Source of the DNA: Dolichospermum sp. FACHB-1091
GTDB taxonomy: Bacteria; Cyanobacteriota; Cyanobacteriia; Cyanobacteriales; Nostocaceae
Direction: 5' to 3'
DNA length: 64,000 bases
Assembly: GCF_014697585.1 (NCBI RefSeq)
Contig: NZ_JACJSB010000020.1
Location: 1-64,000, forward strand
This document shows positions 53,188-63,523 of this stretch, in pieces; position 1 is the stretch's first letter; each line of letters begins with the position of its first letter. The position numbers were made by a program, and so were the translations under genes. The notes under the pieces were generated by a model. It was not told where the DNA came from. It saw only the letters and a program-made list of their open reading frames with translations, and made no database searches.

Positions 53188-54786
53188 ATGACCAAAGCAC
53201 CTGTTGCTCCTGTGGTGCTAGTCATTCTAGATGGATGGGGCTACTGTGAGGAAAAGCGAGGAAACGCTATTATTGCTGCCAAAACTCCCGTCATGGACAG
53301 TTTATGGGCTGCCTATCCCCACACCCTCATTCGCACATCAGGAAAAGCCGTAGGGTTGCCAGAAGGTCAAATGGGCAACTCGGAAGTTGGTCATTTGAAC
53401 ATTGGCGCTGGTCGAGTCGTGCCACAAGAACTGGTACGGATCTCAGATGCTGTAGAAGACGGTTCTTTAAGGGTCAACCCAGCCCTGGTGAAAATTTGCC
53501 AGGAAGTTCGTTCCGCTAGTGGCAAGTTGCATCTAGTGGGGCTTTGTTCTGATGGGGGGGTGCATTCCCATATTACCCATCTATTGGGACTACTTGACTT
53601 AGCGAAGGAACAGCAACTTTCAAAAGTTTGTATCCATGCGATTACTGATGGCCGTGACACGAAACCAAAAGATGGGATCAGGTTCATCCAGCAACTAGAA
53701 GAATACATAGAGCATATTGGTATTGGTGAAATTACTACTATTAGTGGTCGCTATTATGCCATGGATCGTGATCACCGCTGGGATAGAGTTCAACGCGCTT
53801 ATGATGTAATGAGAACAGACGGTACGGGCAATGGACTCTCGGCTGGAGAGATATTACAAACATCCTACGCTGAAGGTATTACTGATGAGTTTATTCTCCC
53901 CGTCCGTCTGCAACCAGGGGCGATAGAATCGGGTGATGGGGTAATATTTTTTAATTTCCGTCCTGACCGTGCTAGAGAACTAACTCAAGCTTTTGTCAGT
54001 AAAACTTTTAACGGTTTTGAAAGACGGCCAATTTTGCCGCTTTCTTTTGTAACTTTTACCCAATATGATCCAGAATTACCTGTTTCTGTGGCTTTCGAGC
54101 CTCAAAACCTGACTAATATTCTGGGTGAAGTTATCGCTAACCGTGGTTTAAGACAGTTTAGAACTGCGGAGACGGAAAAATACGCTCATGTCACCTATTT
54201 CTTTAATGGAGGAATGGAGGATGCTTGTGTAGGAGAAGACCGGGAATTAGTCAGTAGTCCAATGGTCTCTACTTATGATCAAGCTCCGGGTATGTCAGCA
54301 CAAGCTGTGACGGATGTAGCGATCGCTGCTATTAAAAAGGGCATCTATTCTCTAGTAGTGATGAACTATGCTAACCCTGATATGGTAGGGCATACGGGAC
54401 AAATCCCGGCTACAGTAACAGCTATTGAAACGGTGGATCGTTGTTTGGGTCGTCTGATTGATACAATTGGTAAAGCTGGTGGTACGGCAATTATTACTGC
54501 TGACCACGGCAATGCTGAGTATATGCTAGATGAGGGCGGTAATCCTTGGACAGCGCATACTACCAACCCAGTTCCTTTAATCTTGGTAGAGGGTGAAAAG
54601 GCCAAAATACCGGGATATGGAACAAATGTGGAATTAAGAAATGATGGCAAATTAGCCGATATTGCCCCAACTATTCTGGATATTTTACAAATATCCCAAC
54701 CCCAAGAAATGACCGGGCGATCATTACTGAAAGCCGCAGAATATGATTTACAATTAACTCGTACTCCTGTACAGGTGGGCTTGTAA
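53188..54786 (+). CDS. gpmI: 2,3-bisphosphoglycerate-independent phosphoglycerate mutase
   Basis: GpmI interconverts 3- and 2-phosphoglycerate in glycolysis and carbon fixation metabolism. The 532-aa alkaline-phosphatase-fold enzyme has the metal motif VLVILDGWGYC, the phosphorylated Ser65 in GQMGNSEVGHLNIGAG, DGRDTKPKDG in the transferase domain, and ITADHGNAEYM near the end. Full length. It is followed by a strong hairpin at 54811, then secG. Confidence 0.98.
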   Translation: MTKAPVAPVVLVILDGWGYCEEKRGNAIIAAKTPVMDSLWAAYPHTLIRTSGKAVGLPEGQMGNSEVGHLNIGAGRVVPQELVRISDAVEDGSLRVNPALVKICQEVRSASGKLHLVGLCSDGGVHSHITHLLGLLDLAKEQQLSKVCIHAITDGRDTKPKDGIRFIQQLEEYIEHIGIGEITTISGRYYAMDRDHRWDRVQRAYDVMRTDGTGNGLSAGEILQTSYAEGITDEFILPVRLQPGAIESGDGVIFFNFRPDRARELTQAFVSKTFNGFERRPILPLSFVTFTQYDPELPVSVAFEPQNLTNILGEVIANRGLRQFRTAETEKYAHVTYFFNGGMEDACVGEDRELVSSPMVSTYDQAPGMSAQAVTDVAIAAIKKGIYSLVVMNYANPDMVGHTGQIPATVTAIETVDRCLGRLIDTIGKAGGTAIITADHGNAEYMLDEGGNPWTAHTTNPVPLILVEGEKAKIPGYGTNVELRNDGKLADIAPTILDILQISQPQEMTGRSLLKAAEYDLQLTRTPVQVGL

Positions 54787-54810
54787 AATTGTAAAATGTT
54801 AGTTTAGTCC

Positions 54811-54829
54811 TGGCGGTTTCTAACCGCCA
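54811..54829 (+). terminator. Hairpin terminator after gpmI
   Basis: TGGCGGTT (54811-54818) and AACCGCCA (54822-54829) make a perfect eight-base stem with a three-base loop, 25 bp past the gpmI stop, followed by a weak T-rich stretch. Confidence 0.65.
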
Positions 54830-54882
54830 ATTTAGCTAAATCCCTTATTGTCTGATGACTTCTTATCACCAACATTTCTAAT

Positions 54883-55116
54883 ATGGCAATTACTAACATC
54901 GTACAAGGTATTTGGGCATTTTCCGCCCTTGGTTTAATTGTTCTGGTTTTGTTACATAGTCCTAAAGGTGACGGAATTGGTGCTATTGGTGGACAAGCAC
55001 AATTGTTCACAAGTACCAAAAGTGCCGAAAATACTTTAAATAGAGTTACTTGGGCGTTAACGGTGGTTTTTATGGGTTTGACTGTGGTTTTAAGTGCTAA
55101 TTGGTTGCCCAAGTAG
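54883..55116 (+). CDS. secG: Preprotein translocase subunit SecG
   Basis: A 77-aa two-helix membrane subunit of the SecYEG channel that assists protein export. The first helix is IWAFSALGLIVLVLLHSPKG, then GDGIGAIGGQAQLFTSTKSAE, a loop characteristic of SecG, and the second helix TWALTVVFMGLTVVLSANWL. Normal length. The matrixin-like protease gene begins 6 bp after its stop, so the two are probably co-transcribed. Confidence 0.95.
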   Translation: MAITNIVQGIWAFSALGLIVLVLLHSPKGDGIGAIGGQAQLFTSTKSAENTLNRVTWALTVVFMGLTVVLSANWLPK

Positions 55117-55122
55117 TTGTGA

Positions 55123-55902
55123 ATGAAAATGGGGAAAATTACCCAAAATCAACGATTTTGGCGACGGTTAATGGCAGTTCTGATTTTAGCAATAAGTACA
55201 GGACTGTTATTTATTTTTACTGATTTTTCAGTTAATGCTGTTTTCAGGGAACAGGAGAGAAATTTTCAATTATCTAATGCTCTATCTGTTCTTGAAAAAC
55301 ACCATGCTTTACCACCAACGCTGGTAAAATGGCACGATAAAACAAATAGTGGTGATTATTTTGATCAAATCAAATCTACTAAAGTTGGTTATTTAATTTG
55401 GTCAAGTTTTCCGGTAAAGGTGAATATAGAAACACCAAAAGATATTGGTGAAAAACAATCACAAATATGGGTTAATAATGTTTTAAAAGCAGTTGAAGAA
55501 TGGAGTATTTATTTACCTTTACAGGTAGTAGAAAAATCTGATATTGCTGATATTAAAATTATTCGTAAAGTGCCACCTTTACAACGTGAACCTAATGGTA
55601 AGATATTACGGGCGCGTTCGGCTTTAACTACTTATGATTTATATACTGCAAATAATATTTTATCTCACAGGTTTACAATTTTGTTGAGTCCTAGTCAAAC
55701 TGGTGAATATGTACTATCAGCAGCCCGTCATGAACTTGGCCATGCTTTGGGAATTTGGGGTCATAGTTTGTCACCGACTGATACTATGTATTTTTCTCAA
55801 GTTCGTAACCCACCGTTGATTTCTGTTAGAGATGTAAATACTTTGAAACGGATTTATGAACAATCTACAGGTCTGGGTTGGTCTGTTGTGGGGAAAGATT
55901 GA
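55123..55902 (+). CDS. Matrixin-like zinc metalloprotease
   Basis: A 259-aa protein with an N-terminal membrane anchor or signal (LMAVLILAISTGLLFIFTDF) and a C-terminal metzincin active site, H203-E-L-G-H207-A-L-G-I-W-G-H214. The third histidine comes one residue later than in standard HExxHxxGxxH matrixins. A Met-turn-like DTMYFSQ follows. It acts outside the cytoplasm if the N-terminus is an anchor. Encoded right behind secG. Confidence 0.85.
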   Translation: MKMGKITQNQRFWRRLMAVLILAISTGLLFIFTDFSVNAVFREQERNFQLSNALSVLEKHHALPPTLVKWHDKTNSGDYFDQIKSTKVGYLIWSSFPVKVNIETPKDIGEKQSQIWVNNVLKAVEEWSIYLPLQVVEKSDIADIKIIRKVPPLQREPNGKILRARSALTTYDLYTANNILSHRFTILLSPSQTGEYVLSAARHELGHALGIWGHSLSPTDTMYFSQVRNPPLISVRDVNTLKRIYEQSTGLGWSVVGKD

Positions 55903-55992
55903 ATATTATAAGATAGTTCTTCCTCGTCGGTTCTATGATAACAGATTTTTCGCTTAGTGTCAATACCTTATACTTGACAATTTGCCAGTTTG

Positions 55993-56038
55993 GAGGCTGT
56001 TAAAACTCTTTAGTGCAAACTTCATTGTCAACAGCCTC
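55993..56038. terminator. Hairpin between convergent protease and OCP genes
   Basis: GAGGCTGTT (55993-56001) and AACAGCCTC (56030-56038) are perfect nine-base arms around a 28-base loop, placed between the stops of the two convergent genes. Confidence 0.6.
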
Positions 56039-56047
56039 TTGATTTGA

Positions 56048-57016
56048 TTAAACTCGGCGCAGATTCATTAGTTCTTGAGGAGAGGCCAGCATATCAATGG
56101 CTACAAAGAATATTTTTCCTTCAGGATTGATCAAAAACCGCCAAGAAATGTTCATACCGACAGTAACACCAAACCAAGGAGTTTGGACGATTCCTGTAAT
56201 TTTCAGTTGCTTAGAACCGTCTGGTTGCACTTCACAGATACCTTGTTGCGGCATCATGTTTAGTCCTTGTGCTTCTTCGCGCATATATTTAGCGATCGCT
56301 TCCCGGCCAACAATGGGCTTTTGGAATGGTGGTTGTAGCGCACCGTCGGTAGTAAATAGCGCAATAGCAGCATCAAAATTATCTGCATTCATGGCTTCAA
56401 TATAGCCTAACACAGCGGGTTCTGTAATACCGTCAATTTTCACCGAGGAAATGACTGGAGTTGTGCGTTGGAAAGCAGGTTCTGTAGCTGCTTTGGGATA
56501 ACTACTAGGACCGAGTTCAGAAGTATCAAATCCCATATCTACTACAGTATTCCGTAATACGGTAATTTGCTGACCTGGATCAAGTTTTTGTGTAGCTTCT
56601 AATACAAATTTTACACCAGGAGACATTTGATAACCAACGGGAATAGGAGTAATAATCCCCTGTTTCATCAATTCTCCTAATTCATACCAGAACGCTAGTT
56701 TAGTATTTACACTGAAGAACCCATAGGAACGGCTAATAGGAGTATCAGCGCGACTGGCTAAATCCCGCATAACTTTTGTTTGTTCTTCGCTGGACATTTG
56801 CTTAATTTGACTCAGCAAACCCTCGGCTAATTGTAAACGTGCTGCTCCTGGTGCTGCGGGAGTAATAGTTTTACCCATTTCAGTATAAGCGTACCAAAGA
56901 TAAGCTAATTTATCATCAACGTTAAGTTGATCAAACAAGGCTATAGTTGCGGGAATTGGACTAGGAACTTGAGTATTAGAAAAAATAGTTTGAGCAGACT
57001 GGATAGTTAATGCCAC
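56048..57016 (-). CDS. Orange carotenoid protein (OCP)
   Basis: OCP is a blue-light-activated, keto-carotenoid-binding protein that quenches excess energy at the phycobilisome. I chose the GTG at 57016 because it gives MALTIQSAQTIF, in register with known OCPs, and has GGAG about 8 bases upstream; the TTG at 57031 overlaps that site. With this start Tyr44, Trp110 and Arg155 sit at the canonical positions, and Tyr205 and Trp292 match Tyr201/Trp288 of Synechocystis with a linker four residues longer. The 322-aa protein is complete. No FRP gene is adjacent. Confidence 0.96.
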   Translation of the reverse strand: MALTIQSAQTIFSNTQVPSPIPATIALFDQLNVDDKLAYLWYAYTEMGKTITPAAPGAARLQLAEGLLSQIKQMSSEEQTKVMRDLASRADTPISRSYGFFSVNTKLAFWYELGELMKQGIITPIPVGYQMSPGVKFVLEATQKLDPGQQITVLRNTVVDMGFDTSELGPSSYPKAATEPAFQRTTPVISSVKIDGITEPAVLGYIEAMNADNFDAAIALFTTDGALQPPFQKPIVGREAIAKYMREEAQGLNMMPQQGICEVQPDGSKQLKITGIVQTPWFGVTVGMNISWRFLINPEGKIFFVAIDMLASPQELMNLRRV

Positions 57017-57330
57017 AATTGGAATCTCCAAGATTATGTGTTTATTAGTCGCTATGAAAACTTAAGTTAAAAATGTTGATGATGAACTTAGGTTTTATGT
57101 AAAGTAATGTAACGGAAATCTTAATTTTTGTAAAGACATGGAAATTACGACTTGACAAAATAGATTAAATATGGTTTTTTAGCATAAATGAATAAATAAC
57201 AAATATCTTCCTCCTCTAGAAGTAGCTAGAGTTAGGTGCAGTTTTCTATAACCATTGTCGAGACGTTCCATGAAACGTCTCTGCTAGAGGTGTTTATTGA
57301 TTGTCAAGGGGGGATAATGAATGACATTAT
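57017..57330. other. Intergenic stretch upstream of OCP
   Basis: A 314-bp gap between two minus-strand genes. It should carry the OCP promoter. At 57260-57281, GAGACGTT and AACGTCTC form a perfect palindromic hairpin 50 bp past the stop of the glycosyltransferase gene, probably its terminator or a dispersed palindrome. Confidence 0.6.
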
Positions 57331-58479
57331 CTAAACACCCCAACTCAGTGTTAAAGGTCGCTGTGCGAGGACTTGATAATAAAGCTGTTCTAATTGGGTG
57401 ATGTTATCATTCAGGGTATAACGTTCCAATACCCGCTTTCTGGCTTTTTGTCCTAGCAATGTTGTTAATTCTGGATGATCTTGAAATAGTGGTAAGAGAG
57501 TTTTTAACTGCGATCGCACGCTCCTAGTATTAATTGCTACACCCGCTCCCTGTTCTAAAACTTCTCCGTCAGCGCCGACATCAGTAGCTAAACAGGCTAA
57601 ACCACAGGACATTGCTTCTAATAGGGATAGGGATAGACCTTCTACCAAAGAAGGCAAAATAAATACATCAGATCCCCGTAAAATTTCGATGCGGCGATTT
57701 TCGTCAGCGATAAATCCTAACCAGATGATCCCATATTCAATCCCATAAAATGACTCTAAAGAAGGTTTTAATGGACCATCACCGACAATAAGTAATTTTG
57801 TATTAATTCCCATATCTGACTGTTTCCAAGCACGCAAGAGAGATTCAACGTTTTTCTCCTGAGCGATTCTTCCTTGATACACAAATAATCGTTCAGCGCC
57901 AAATTCTGCTTTAATTTGGGAATGTCCTGGAGAATACTTAATAGTATCTACACCATTAGGAATTACAGCAATTTTGTTTTCTCGTACCCCCATATTTGAG
58001 AGTAATTCTCTTTGAATTTGGGAAAAAATAATTACGCGGTCATAATGATCTAAAAAAGGGGCATAGAGTTGATAAGCTAGGAGTTGGGTACTAGATAATA
58101 GTTTTGCTCCTTTACCTGCAAATGGAGTGTGAAAAGTTGCAATTAGGGGTAAATTTAATTCTTCGCAAATTTCTGGTAAAACGAAGTCAAGAGTTGATAA
58201 AGTCAGAGAAGCGTGGACTATATCGGGTTTAATTTCTCTGAGGGAATCTTTCAAAACTTTAGTTGCTTTAAAAGAGGGAATAGTGTAAACCTGGGACTTG
58301 TAGATAAATGGTAGGGGAACTTCTTGAAAATTCGGCCAGTTGTCCGTGGTGGCTTCTTCCTGAGCGAAGTGTAGAAAACTAACCTCATGTCCTCTATCTA
58401 ATAAGCCGTTGGTAATTTCTCGACTGTAGGTGACGTTACCACAAAAGGGCGTTTTTTTTCCAATCCAAGCTATACGCAT
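57331..58479 (-). CDS. GT4-family glycosyltransferase
   Basis: A 382-aa GT-B glycosyltransferase. I start at the Met at 58479 (MRIAWIGKKTPFCGN), which begins directly with the first Rossmann strand; the frame extends 11 codons upstream. Donor-site motifs are VYQGRIAQEKNVESLL, LLIVGDGPLKPSL and EGLSLSLLEAMSCGLACLAT (the E-x7-E motif of GT4). Acceptor and sugar are unknown; a glycolipid or surface polysaccharide role is usual. It stands alone. Confidence 0.9.
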   Translation of the reverse strand: MRIAWIGKKTPFCGNVTYSREITNGLLDRGHEVSFLHFAQEEATTDNWPNFQEVPLPFIYKSQVYTIPSFKATKVLKDSLREIKPDIVHASLTLSTLDFVLPEICEELNLPLIATFHTPFAGKGAKLLSSTQLLAYQLYAPFLDHYDRVIIFSQIQRELLSNMGVRENKIAVIPNGVDTIKYSPGHSQIKAEFGAERLFVYQGRIAQEKNVESLLRAWKQSDMGINTKLLIVGDGPLKPSLESFYGIEYGIIWLGFIADENRRIEILRGSDVFILPSLVEGLSLSLLEAMSCGLACLATDVGADGEVLEQGAGVAINTRSVRSQLKTLLPLFQDHPELTTLLGQKARKRVLERYTLNDNITQLEQLYYQVLAQRPLTLSWGV

Positions 58480-58753
58480 TTTTTGGTTATCTATAAAAAA
58501 GGCGAGTGTCAACTATACTGTTTTGATTATGCAGTTGTGATAACAGAATTTTCGTGATGATAAAAATTCAGTTACAGGTAATTGAAAAACTAAATAATCG
58601 GTAAAATTAAAAATTCAATAAATAACTTTATTGATGATAAATATTAAAAAGTTATGAAAGATTTATTTTATCACAACTTAGTCAACTGATTATTGAGTTT
58701 ATTTTCAACCAGGCAAATATTTTCTATTTGACTGGATTAAGTATAGCATAAAT

Positions 58754-60400
58754 TCATGATTTTGATGCAGTTGTTGATGATTTAGCATCCTCAGATGTAC
58801 CAGCATTGTACCAGGTAAAGAGACAGCCGCATAGGACGATGACGGCTAGGGTAAAAAATACTGCTTTTAAGCCGATAAAAGTTTCTGCTATACCTGCTAA
58901 AGCCAGGGGGAGGGAGAGAGCAATATTAATCACATTATTTTGCAGTCCAAATACCTTACCGCGCATAGCTGGGGGGGTTTCGGTTTGAATTGCGGTTTGC
59001 ATGGGTATACCGACTAAAGAGCCAAATACGCCCACTAGGGCTATAAATAGGAGTACGGGTAAGAGTTGGGTTGTAAATAATGATAAACCAATTAAAGAGG
59101 CTGTCATGCCGATACAACCGCAAAAACTGAGTTGTTTGTAGGAAAAACGTTGACCAAATTGGCCGAGAATTGTCGCCCCCACAGCAACACCAACACCTGC
59201 GGAGGCTAGTAAAAAGCCGAATTGAGAGGCTTTGATATTAGGGATAATTTCTGCCATGCGAACAGCCAGAACAGTGAGGGCTGCAAAGACAGAAAATAAG
59301 ATAATTAGTTGTAATAAAGCATTACGAACGCGATGATTTTCTTGAAGATAACGTAACCCGTCCCGTAGGTCCAAGAAAACGTGAGGAAATTCTGTCTCCG
59401 GGGGGTGAGGTTTTTCGTTAGTTTGGATTAATAATAATATTAACCCAGCGATCGCATAACTACCACCGACGAAAATTTCTTTTCCCAAGCCACCGTTACC
59501 ACCTAATTGTATCCACAGTTTATCTGCTAATGCTAAAACTGGTTCTCCGACTGCAAAACCAACAATTACAGAAGCCATCATTGTTGTTGTATAAAGAGAA
59601 TTAGCAGACAGTAAATCTTGTTCTTTTACTATTAAAGGAATGGCGGATTGTTCGGCTGGTGCAAAAAATTGTGTTAAGGTAGAAACTAAAAAAGTCACAC
59701 CTAAAATAATCAAGAAACCCACTGGTAAAACTCCCACAGGCTGCCAATTATGAGTAAACCATAATAGGGCAGGAATGAGTAAAACCAGAATACCACGCCA
59801 AATATTTGATGCTACCAAAACAACTTTTTTTGACCAACGATCTACAAACACCCCAGCAAGAGAACCAAATAATACTGCGGGAATTGTAAAGGCCATCATT
59901 AAAGCGGAAACCCAACCGCTAATACTTTGATCACTAGCTTGAAACTGGCTATTAATCAAAGCGATCATTAATACTAAATAAACTTTATCAGCTAATTGAC
60001 AAAAAACTTGACCTGCCCAAAGAGCCAGGAAATTCTGATTTTTTAATACAGGTAAAAAACCTGCTTGTTGATGATTTTTTGAATCTTGACCTCCCGAACC
60101 ACTATCCATTATTGGTAAAGTTTCTGGTATTATTTCCGTTGCTACTGAGTCCTGATCCTGATCACAATTAATTTTGCCATTTATCTCGGTAATTTCTAGT
60201 GATTTAGGGATATCAGTCAAGGGAATTTCTGATGTGAAATTTCCAGATTCAGAAATATTATTGAGTGACATTTCTGAACTATGAATATGACTTAGTTTAG
60301 GTGAAGAAGCAAGATTATGATCTGATGATCTATGGTTTTTTTTAGCTTCGCTAGGTGAGTGAGTTCCGCTTTTTCTATCTAAATCAGACGATTGCATCAT
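58754..60400 (-). CDS. MFS transporter with long disordered N-terminus
   Basis: A 548-aa major facilitator protein. From the ATG at 60400 ([11 protein letters not shown]) the first 120 or so residues are polar and Ser/Asn/Asp-rich with no predicted fold. They are followed by about 12 transmembrane helices starting near [21 protein letters not shown], with the loop-2 motif [16 protein letters not shown]. It resembles the enterobactin-exporter/MFS_3 group. The start overlaps the end of recO by 17 bp, so the genes are translationally linked. An earlier Met at 60424 is possible. Substrate unknown. Confidence 0.88.
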   Translation of the reverse strand: MMQSSDLDRKSGTHSPSEAKKNHRSSDHNLASSPKLSHIHSSEMSLNNISESGNFTSEIPLTDIPKSLEITEINGKINCDQDQDSVATEIIPETLPIMDSGSGGQDSKNHQQAGFLPVLKNQNFLALWAGQVFCQLADKVYLVLMIALINSQFQASDQSISGWVSALMMAFTIPAVLFGSLAGVFVDRWSKKVVLVASNIWRGILVLLIPALLWFTHNWQPVGVLPVGFLIILGVTFLVSTLTQFFAPAEQSAIPLIVKEQDLLSANSLYTTTMMASVIVGFAVGEPVLALADKLWIQLGGNGGLGKEIFVGGSYAIAGLILLLIQTNEKPHPPETEFPHVFLDLRDGLRYLQENHRVRNALLQLIILFSVFAALTVLAVRMAEIIPNIKASQFGFLLASAGVGVAVGATILGQFGQRFSYKQLSFCGCIGMTASLIGLSLFTTQLLPVLLFIALVGVFGSLVGIPMQTAIQTETPPAMRGKVFGLQNNVINIALSLPLALAGIAETFIGLKAVFFTLAVIVLCGCLFTWYNAGTSEDAKSSTTASKS

Positions 60401-61313
60401 GGTTAGTGGCAAAATAAGAGTCAATCAAAGTGGCAGAGTGAATAAGTTGTCCTAAATGATACTGGACATACTGACGTAAAACTTGCTCAACAGCTAACCA
60501 TTCAGAATAGTCGGCTGCATCTATTTGTATTATCTCTATTTCCGAGAGATGTTGAAGCATAAACAGTTCCTTTCCGTTCAACAGGTAAGAAACAATTGGT
60601 AACTCCTGCTGATAAAAAACCGTTTTATCACTAGGGTCAGAGGCCAAGGATTGGGTATTGGGAACATTTGTCTTTGTTTTTCCGTTCATTTTCCGATCTT
60701 CCCATTTTCCCTGCTCTATTTGCTGTTGCAAATTTTTCCAGGCCTCTAAACAAATTATCCCACCAGAGGGAATACTAAATCCAACTTGCCAATGGGGATT
60801 TTTCCAGTCTGGAGTTAAAAACCGCTGTGTTAAGCAACAAAATTCTACTTGTGGTCTTAGACCCGCTAAATTTAGAAGCTGAAATACACCTTGAACTAAA
60901 AAAGCAATTACACATTTCGTCTCTGTTCTGGGTATATCCTCTATACGCTGAATATATTTATTAAATAATTCATAAATTTCTATTTGGGGTTGTTCGCTTA
61001 AAGATTGACATAAGACTATTTCAGCTAAATATTGACTAGCAGCTAATTTACCCAAATTCTTAGATAAACCCGGATAATTTTTAATAGTTTGAGCCTCAAT
61101 AATTATATCGAGATTTTTACCTGGAGAAATTAGTAATTCATTAATCACAAACATCCCCATTTTAGCGCCCAGACTGGAATTTTGTTTACGCGCCCCCGTC
61201 GCCACTGCCCGAATTAAACCAAATTCCTGGGTAAGAATTGTGACTATTTTATCCGATTCGCCCAGGGGCTGAGTTTTGAGATTGATACCAGTTGCTTTGT
61301 AGGTTTTACTCAT
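60384..61313 (-). CDS. recO: DNA repair protein RecO
   Basis: RecO loads RecA onto SSB-coated single-stranded DNA in the RecFOR pathway. The 309-aa protein has the N-terminal OB-fold ([36 protein letters not shown]) and the helical C-terminal domain ([18 protein letters not shown]). A poorly conserved insert at about 200-230 makes it somewhat longer than average. It lies 37 bp after deoC on the same strand and overlaps the downstream MFS gene. Confidence 0.93.
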   Translation of the reverse strand: MSKTYKATGINLKTQPLGESDKIVTILTQEFGLIRAVATGARKQNSSLGAKMGMFVINELLISPGKNLDIIIEAQTIKNYPGLSKNLGKLAASQYLAEIVLCQSLSEQPQIEIYELFNKYIQRIEDIPRTETKCVIAFLVQGVFQLLNLAGLRPQVEFCCLTQRFLTPDWKNPHWQVGFSIPSGGIICLEAWKNLQQQIEQGKWEDRKMNGKTKTNVPNTQSLASDPSDKTVFYQQELPIVSYLLNGKELFMLQHLSEIEIIQIDAADYSEWLAVEQVLRQYVQYHLGQLIHSATLIDSYFATNHDAIV

Positions 61314-61350
61314 TAGTTACTGGTCATTAGTAAAAAATTTTTCATATTAT

Positions 61351-62028
61351 CTATTCCTCGACCGGGTTATTACGTTGACGAAGTAAATCTACACCACGGG
61401 ATGTGCCTAATCGAGTCGCACCAGCTATAATTAGATCTAAGGCTTCATTGTGTGTACGAATACCTCCTGATGCTTTGATTCCTACCCGATCTTTTGCTAT
61501 CTCTTTTAAAAGTTTAACATCTGCTACAGTTGCACCACCATTCCAACCTGTACTGGTTTTCAAGAATGCTGCACCAGCATCCATAGCCAATTCTGCTGCT
61601 ATTTTTTTCTCAGTATCAGTAAGAAGACTGGTTTCCAAAACTACCTTAACAGGCTGTCCGGCTTCTTCGCAAATTGTGGCAATTTCCTGGTGAACTTCGT
61701 CTGTTTTCCCGGCTTTTAACCACCCTAAATTAATAACTACATCTAATTCAGTAGCGCCATTATCTACTGCTTCTTTAGCTTCATATAATTTCACGGCTGA
61801 GGTATTTGCACCATTGGGAAAGCCAATGACCGTACAAATTCGTGGATTTTTTTTATACAGTAGCTCTGCTGCTTGCTTGACATAGCAGGGATTTACACAA
61901 ACGGAAGCAAAGTTATATCTATATGCTTCATCGCACCATTTACTTATATGTTCTGGGGTGGCGATTGGTAATAGCAGAGAGTGGTCAATAAATGGTGCAA
62001 TATCAATATTTGGATAGTCTAGTGCCAT
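61351..62028 (-). CDS. deoC: Deoxyribose-phosphate aldolase
   Basis: DeoC splits 2-deoxyribose-5-phosphate into glyceraldehyde-3-phosphate and acetaldehyde during nucleoside breakdown. The 225-aa barrel has [51 protein letters not shown] with a catalytic Asp, the Schiff-base Lys in [10 protein letters not shown] and the second Lys in [12 protein letters not shown]. Complete. It is the first gene of deoC-recO-MFS. Confidence 0.96.
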   Translation of the reverse strand: MALDYPNIDIAPFIDHSLLLPIATPEHISKWCDEAYRYNFASVCVNPCYVKQAAELLYKKNPRICTVIGFPNGANTSAVKLYEAKEAVDNGATELDVVINLGWLKAGKTDEVHQEIATICEEAGQPVKVVLETSLLTDTEKKIAAELAMDAGAAFLKTSTGWNGGATVADVKLLKEIAKDRVGIKASGGIRTHNEALDLIIAGATRLGTSRGVDLLRQRNNPVEE

Positions 62029-62269
62029 CGTTTTTATTTTGGTGTAGAGTTTAATGAACTTTATAAAAAGTTAAAGTATTTCCTATATATTAAACTATAT
62101 TAAACCACACAACATCGGAAACTGCTGTAATTGTTCAGATATGTATTTTTATGTTTATATTTCTCCTATCCCCCCGGATAGGATATCATGATACAAAGCG
62201 AGAGAAATAATCTAGGGACTTTCTAGGGTTCTCTCTCTATTTTATTTTGGTTATCTTGAGGAACTCATT

Positions 62270-63391
62270 GTGGTTGCAACCCCCGAAAAACTGCACGCTA
62301 CCCATAGCCACGAGCATCTACCCAGCAAAGACCGTGTAGCCGTGTTACTTATGGGCTATGGTGAAGTCGAAAGCTACGAAGATTTTGCTAACTATAACGA
62401 ACAAGCTTTGAATTTACTGACGGCTAAATTCGCTCCTGTTCCTACTTGGATTTATCCCCCTTTAGCCAAGCTTTTGGCATTATTTGATCGTCATGAATGG
62501 GGACACACACACCACGATTTTATCTCCCCACACAATGCCATCTTTGAAAGACAAAGAGCAGGTATTGAACACGAATTACAACATAAATGGGGTAATGGTG
62601 TTCAAGTTTTCAAAGCCTTTAACTTCTGCGCTCCCTTTTTACCAAATCAAGTTTTAGCCGAAATTAAAAATCAAGGTTTTAGCAAACTTCTGATTTATCC
62701 ACTATTGGTTGTTGATTCAATTTTTACCAGCGGTATTGCTATTGAACAAGTGAATAATGCCCTGGTAGAATTAGCTGATGGTGATGAACATTGGATCAAA
62801 GCTCAAAGATATATTCCTTCCTTCTATAATGAGCCAAAATATATTGATTTAATGGCGCATTTAGTAGAAGAAAAAATTCATACTGATTTGGCTACAGGTT
62901 ATTTGCCTTCCCAAATTGGTATTATCTTGATGAATCATGGTTGTCCCCATAAAGCGAAAGGCTTTACATCTGGGATTGATGAAAGTCAAGCCATGTATGA
63001 GTTAGTCAGAAACAAGTTAATTAACAATTATCCATTAATTTCTGTTGGCTGGTTAAATCATGATACACCACTAATTGAATGGACACAACCAAATGCTACC
63101 CAAGCTGCTCAAAATTTGATTCAATTGGGTGCAAAGGTAATTCTATTTATGCCCATTGGTTTTGCCACAGAAAATCATGAAACTTTGTTAGATGTCCACC
63201 ACATTATTCATGATTTAGAGAAACAACATCCAGATGTAGATTATTTACAAATGGCTTGTGTGAATGATGATCCCCAATTTTTAGCTATGGCTGCTGAATG
63301 GGCAAATACACATATTGCAGAATTGATGAAAACTGAAGGAATGGCTGTTAATTCTCAATCAACTATTACTCATCACCATCATCATCATTAA
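62270..63391 (+). CDS. Ferrochelatase-like (HemH-fold) protein with natural His6 tail
   Basis: A 373-aa chelatase-fold protein, GTG start with TTGAGGAAC just upstream. The start KDRVAVLLMGYGEVESYEDF and two active-site equivalents, His223 in LMNHGCP and Glu301/Glu304 in PIGFATENHETLLD, parallel HemH motifs. It lacks the C-terminal CAB domain of cyanobacterial HemH, and the central sequence is divergent. It may be a paralogue acting on another tetrapyrrole or metal. The C-terminus ends THHHHHH, encoded by mixed CAC/CAT codons. Other His residues are frequent (N-term HATHSHEH). Confidence 0.8.
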   Translation: MVATPEKLHATHSHEHLPSKDRVAVLLMGYGEVESYEDFANYNEQALNLLTAKFAPVPTWIYPPLAKLLALFDRHEWGHTHHDFISPHNAIFERQRAGIEHELQHKWGNGVQVFKAFNFCAPFLPNQVLAEIKNQGFSKLLIYPLLVVDSIFTSGIAIEQVNNALVELADGDEHWIKAQRYIPSFYNEPKYIDLMAHLVEEKIHTDLATGYLPSQIGIILMNHGCPHKAKGFTSGIDESQAMYELVRNKLINNYPLISVGWLNHDTPLIEWTQPNATQAAQNLIQLGAKVILFMPIGFATENHETLLDVHHIIHDLEKQHPDVDYLQMACVNDDPQFLAMAAEWANTHIAELMKTEGMAVNSQSTITHHHHHH

Positions 63392-63523
63392 CTTAAACTA
63401 CCCCATTTTTTCTTTTGGATCATTGAATTTTGAGACATGAGAAAACATCGTGATTAAAGGACTGGAATTACCAGGGTTTCAGGCATTTTCTTGCTCACGA
63501 ATAATTTAGGATTGTTATATATT

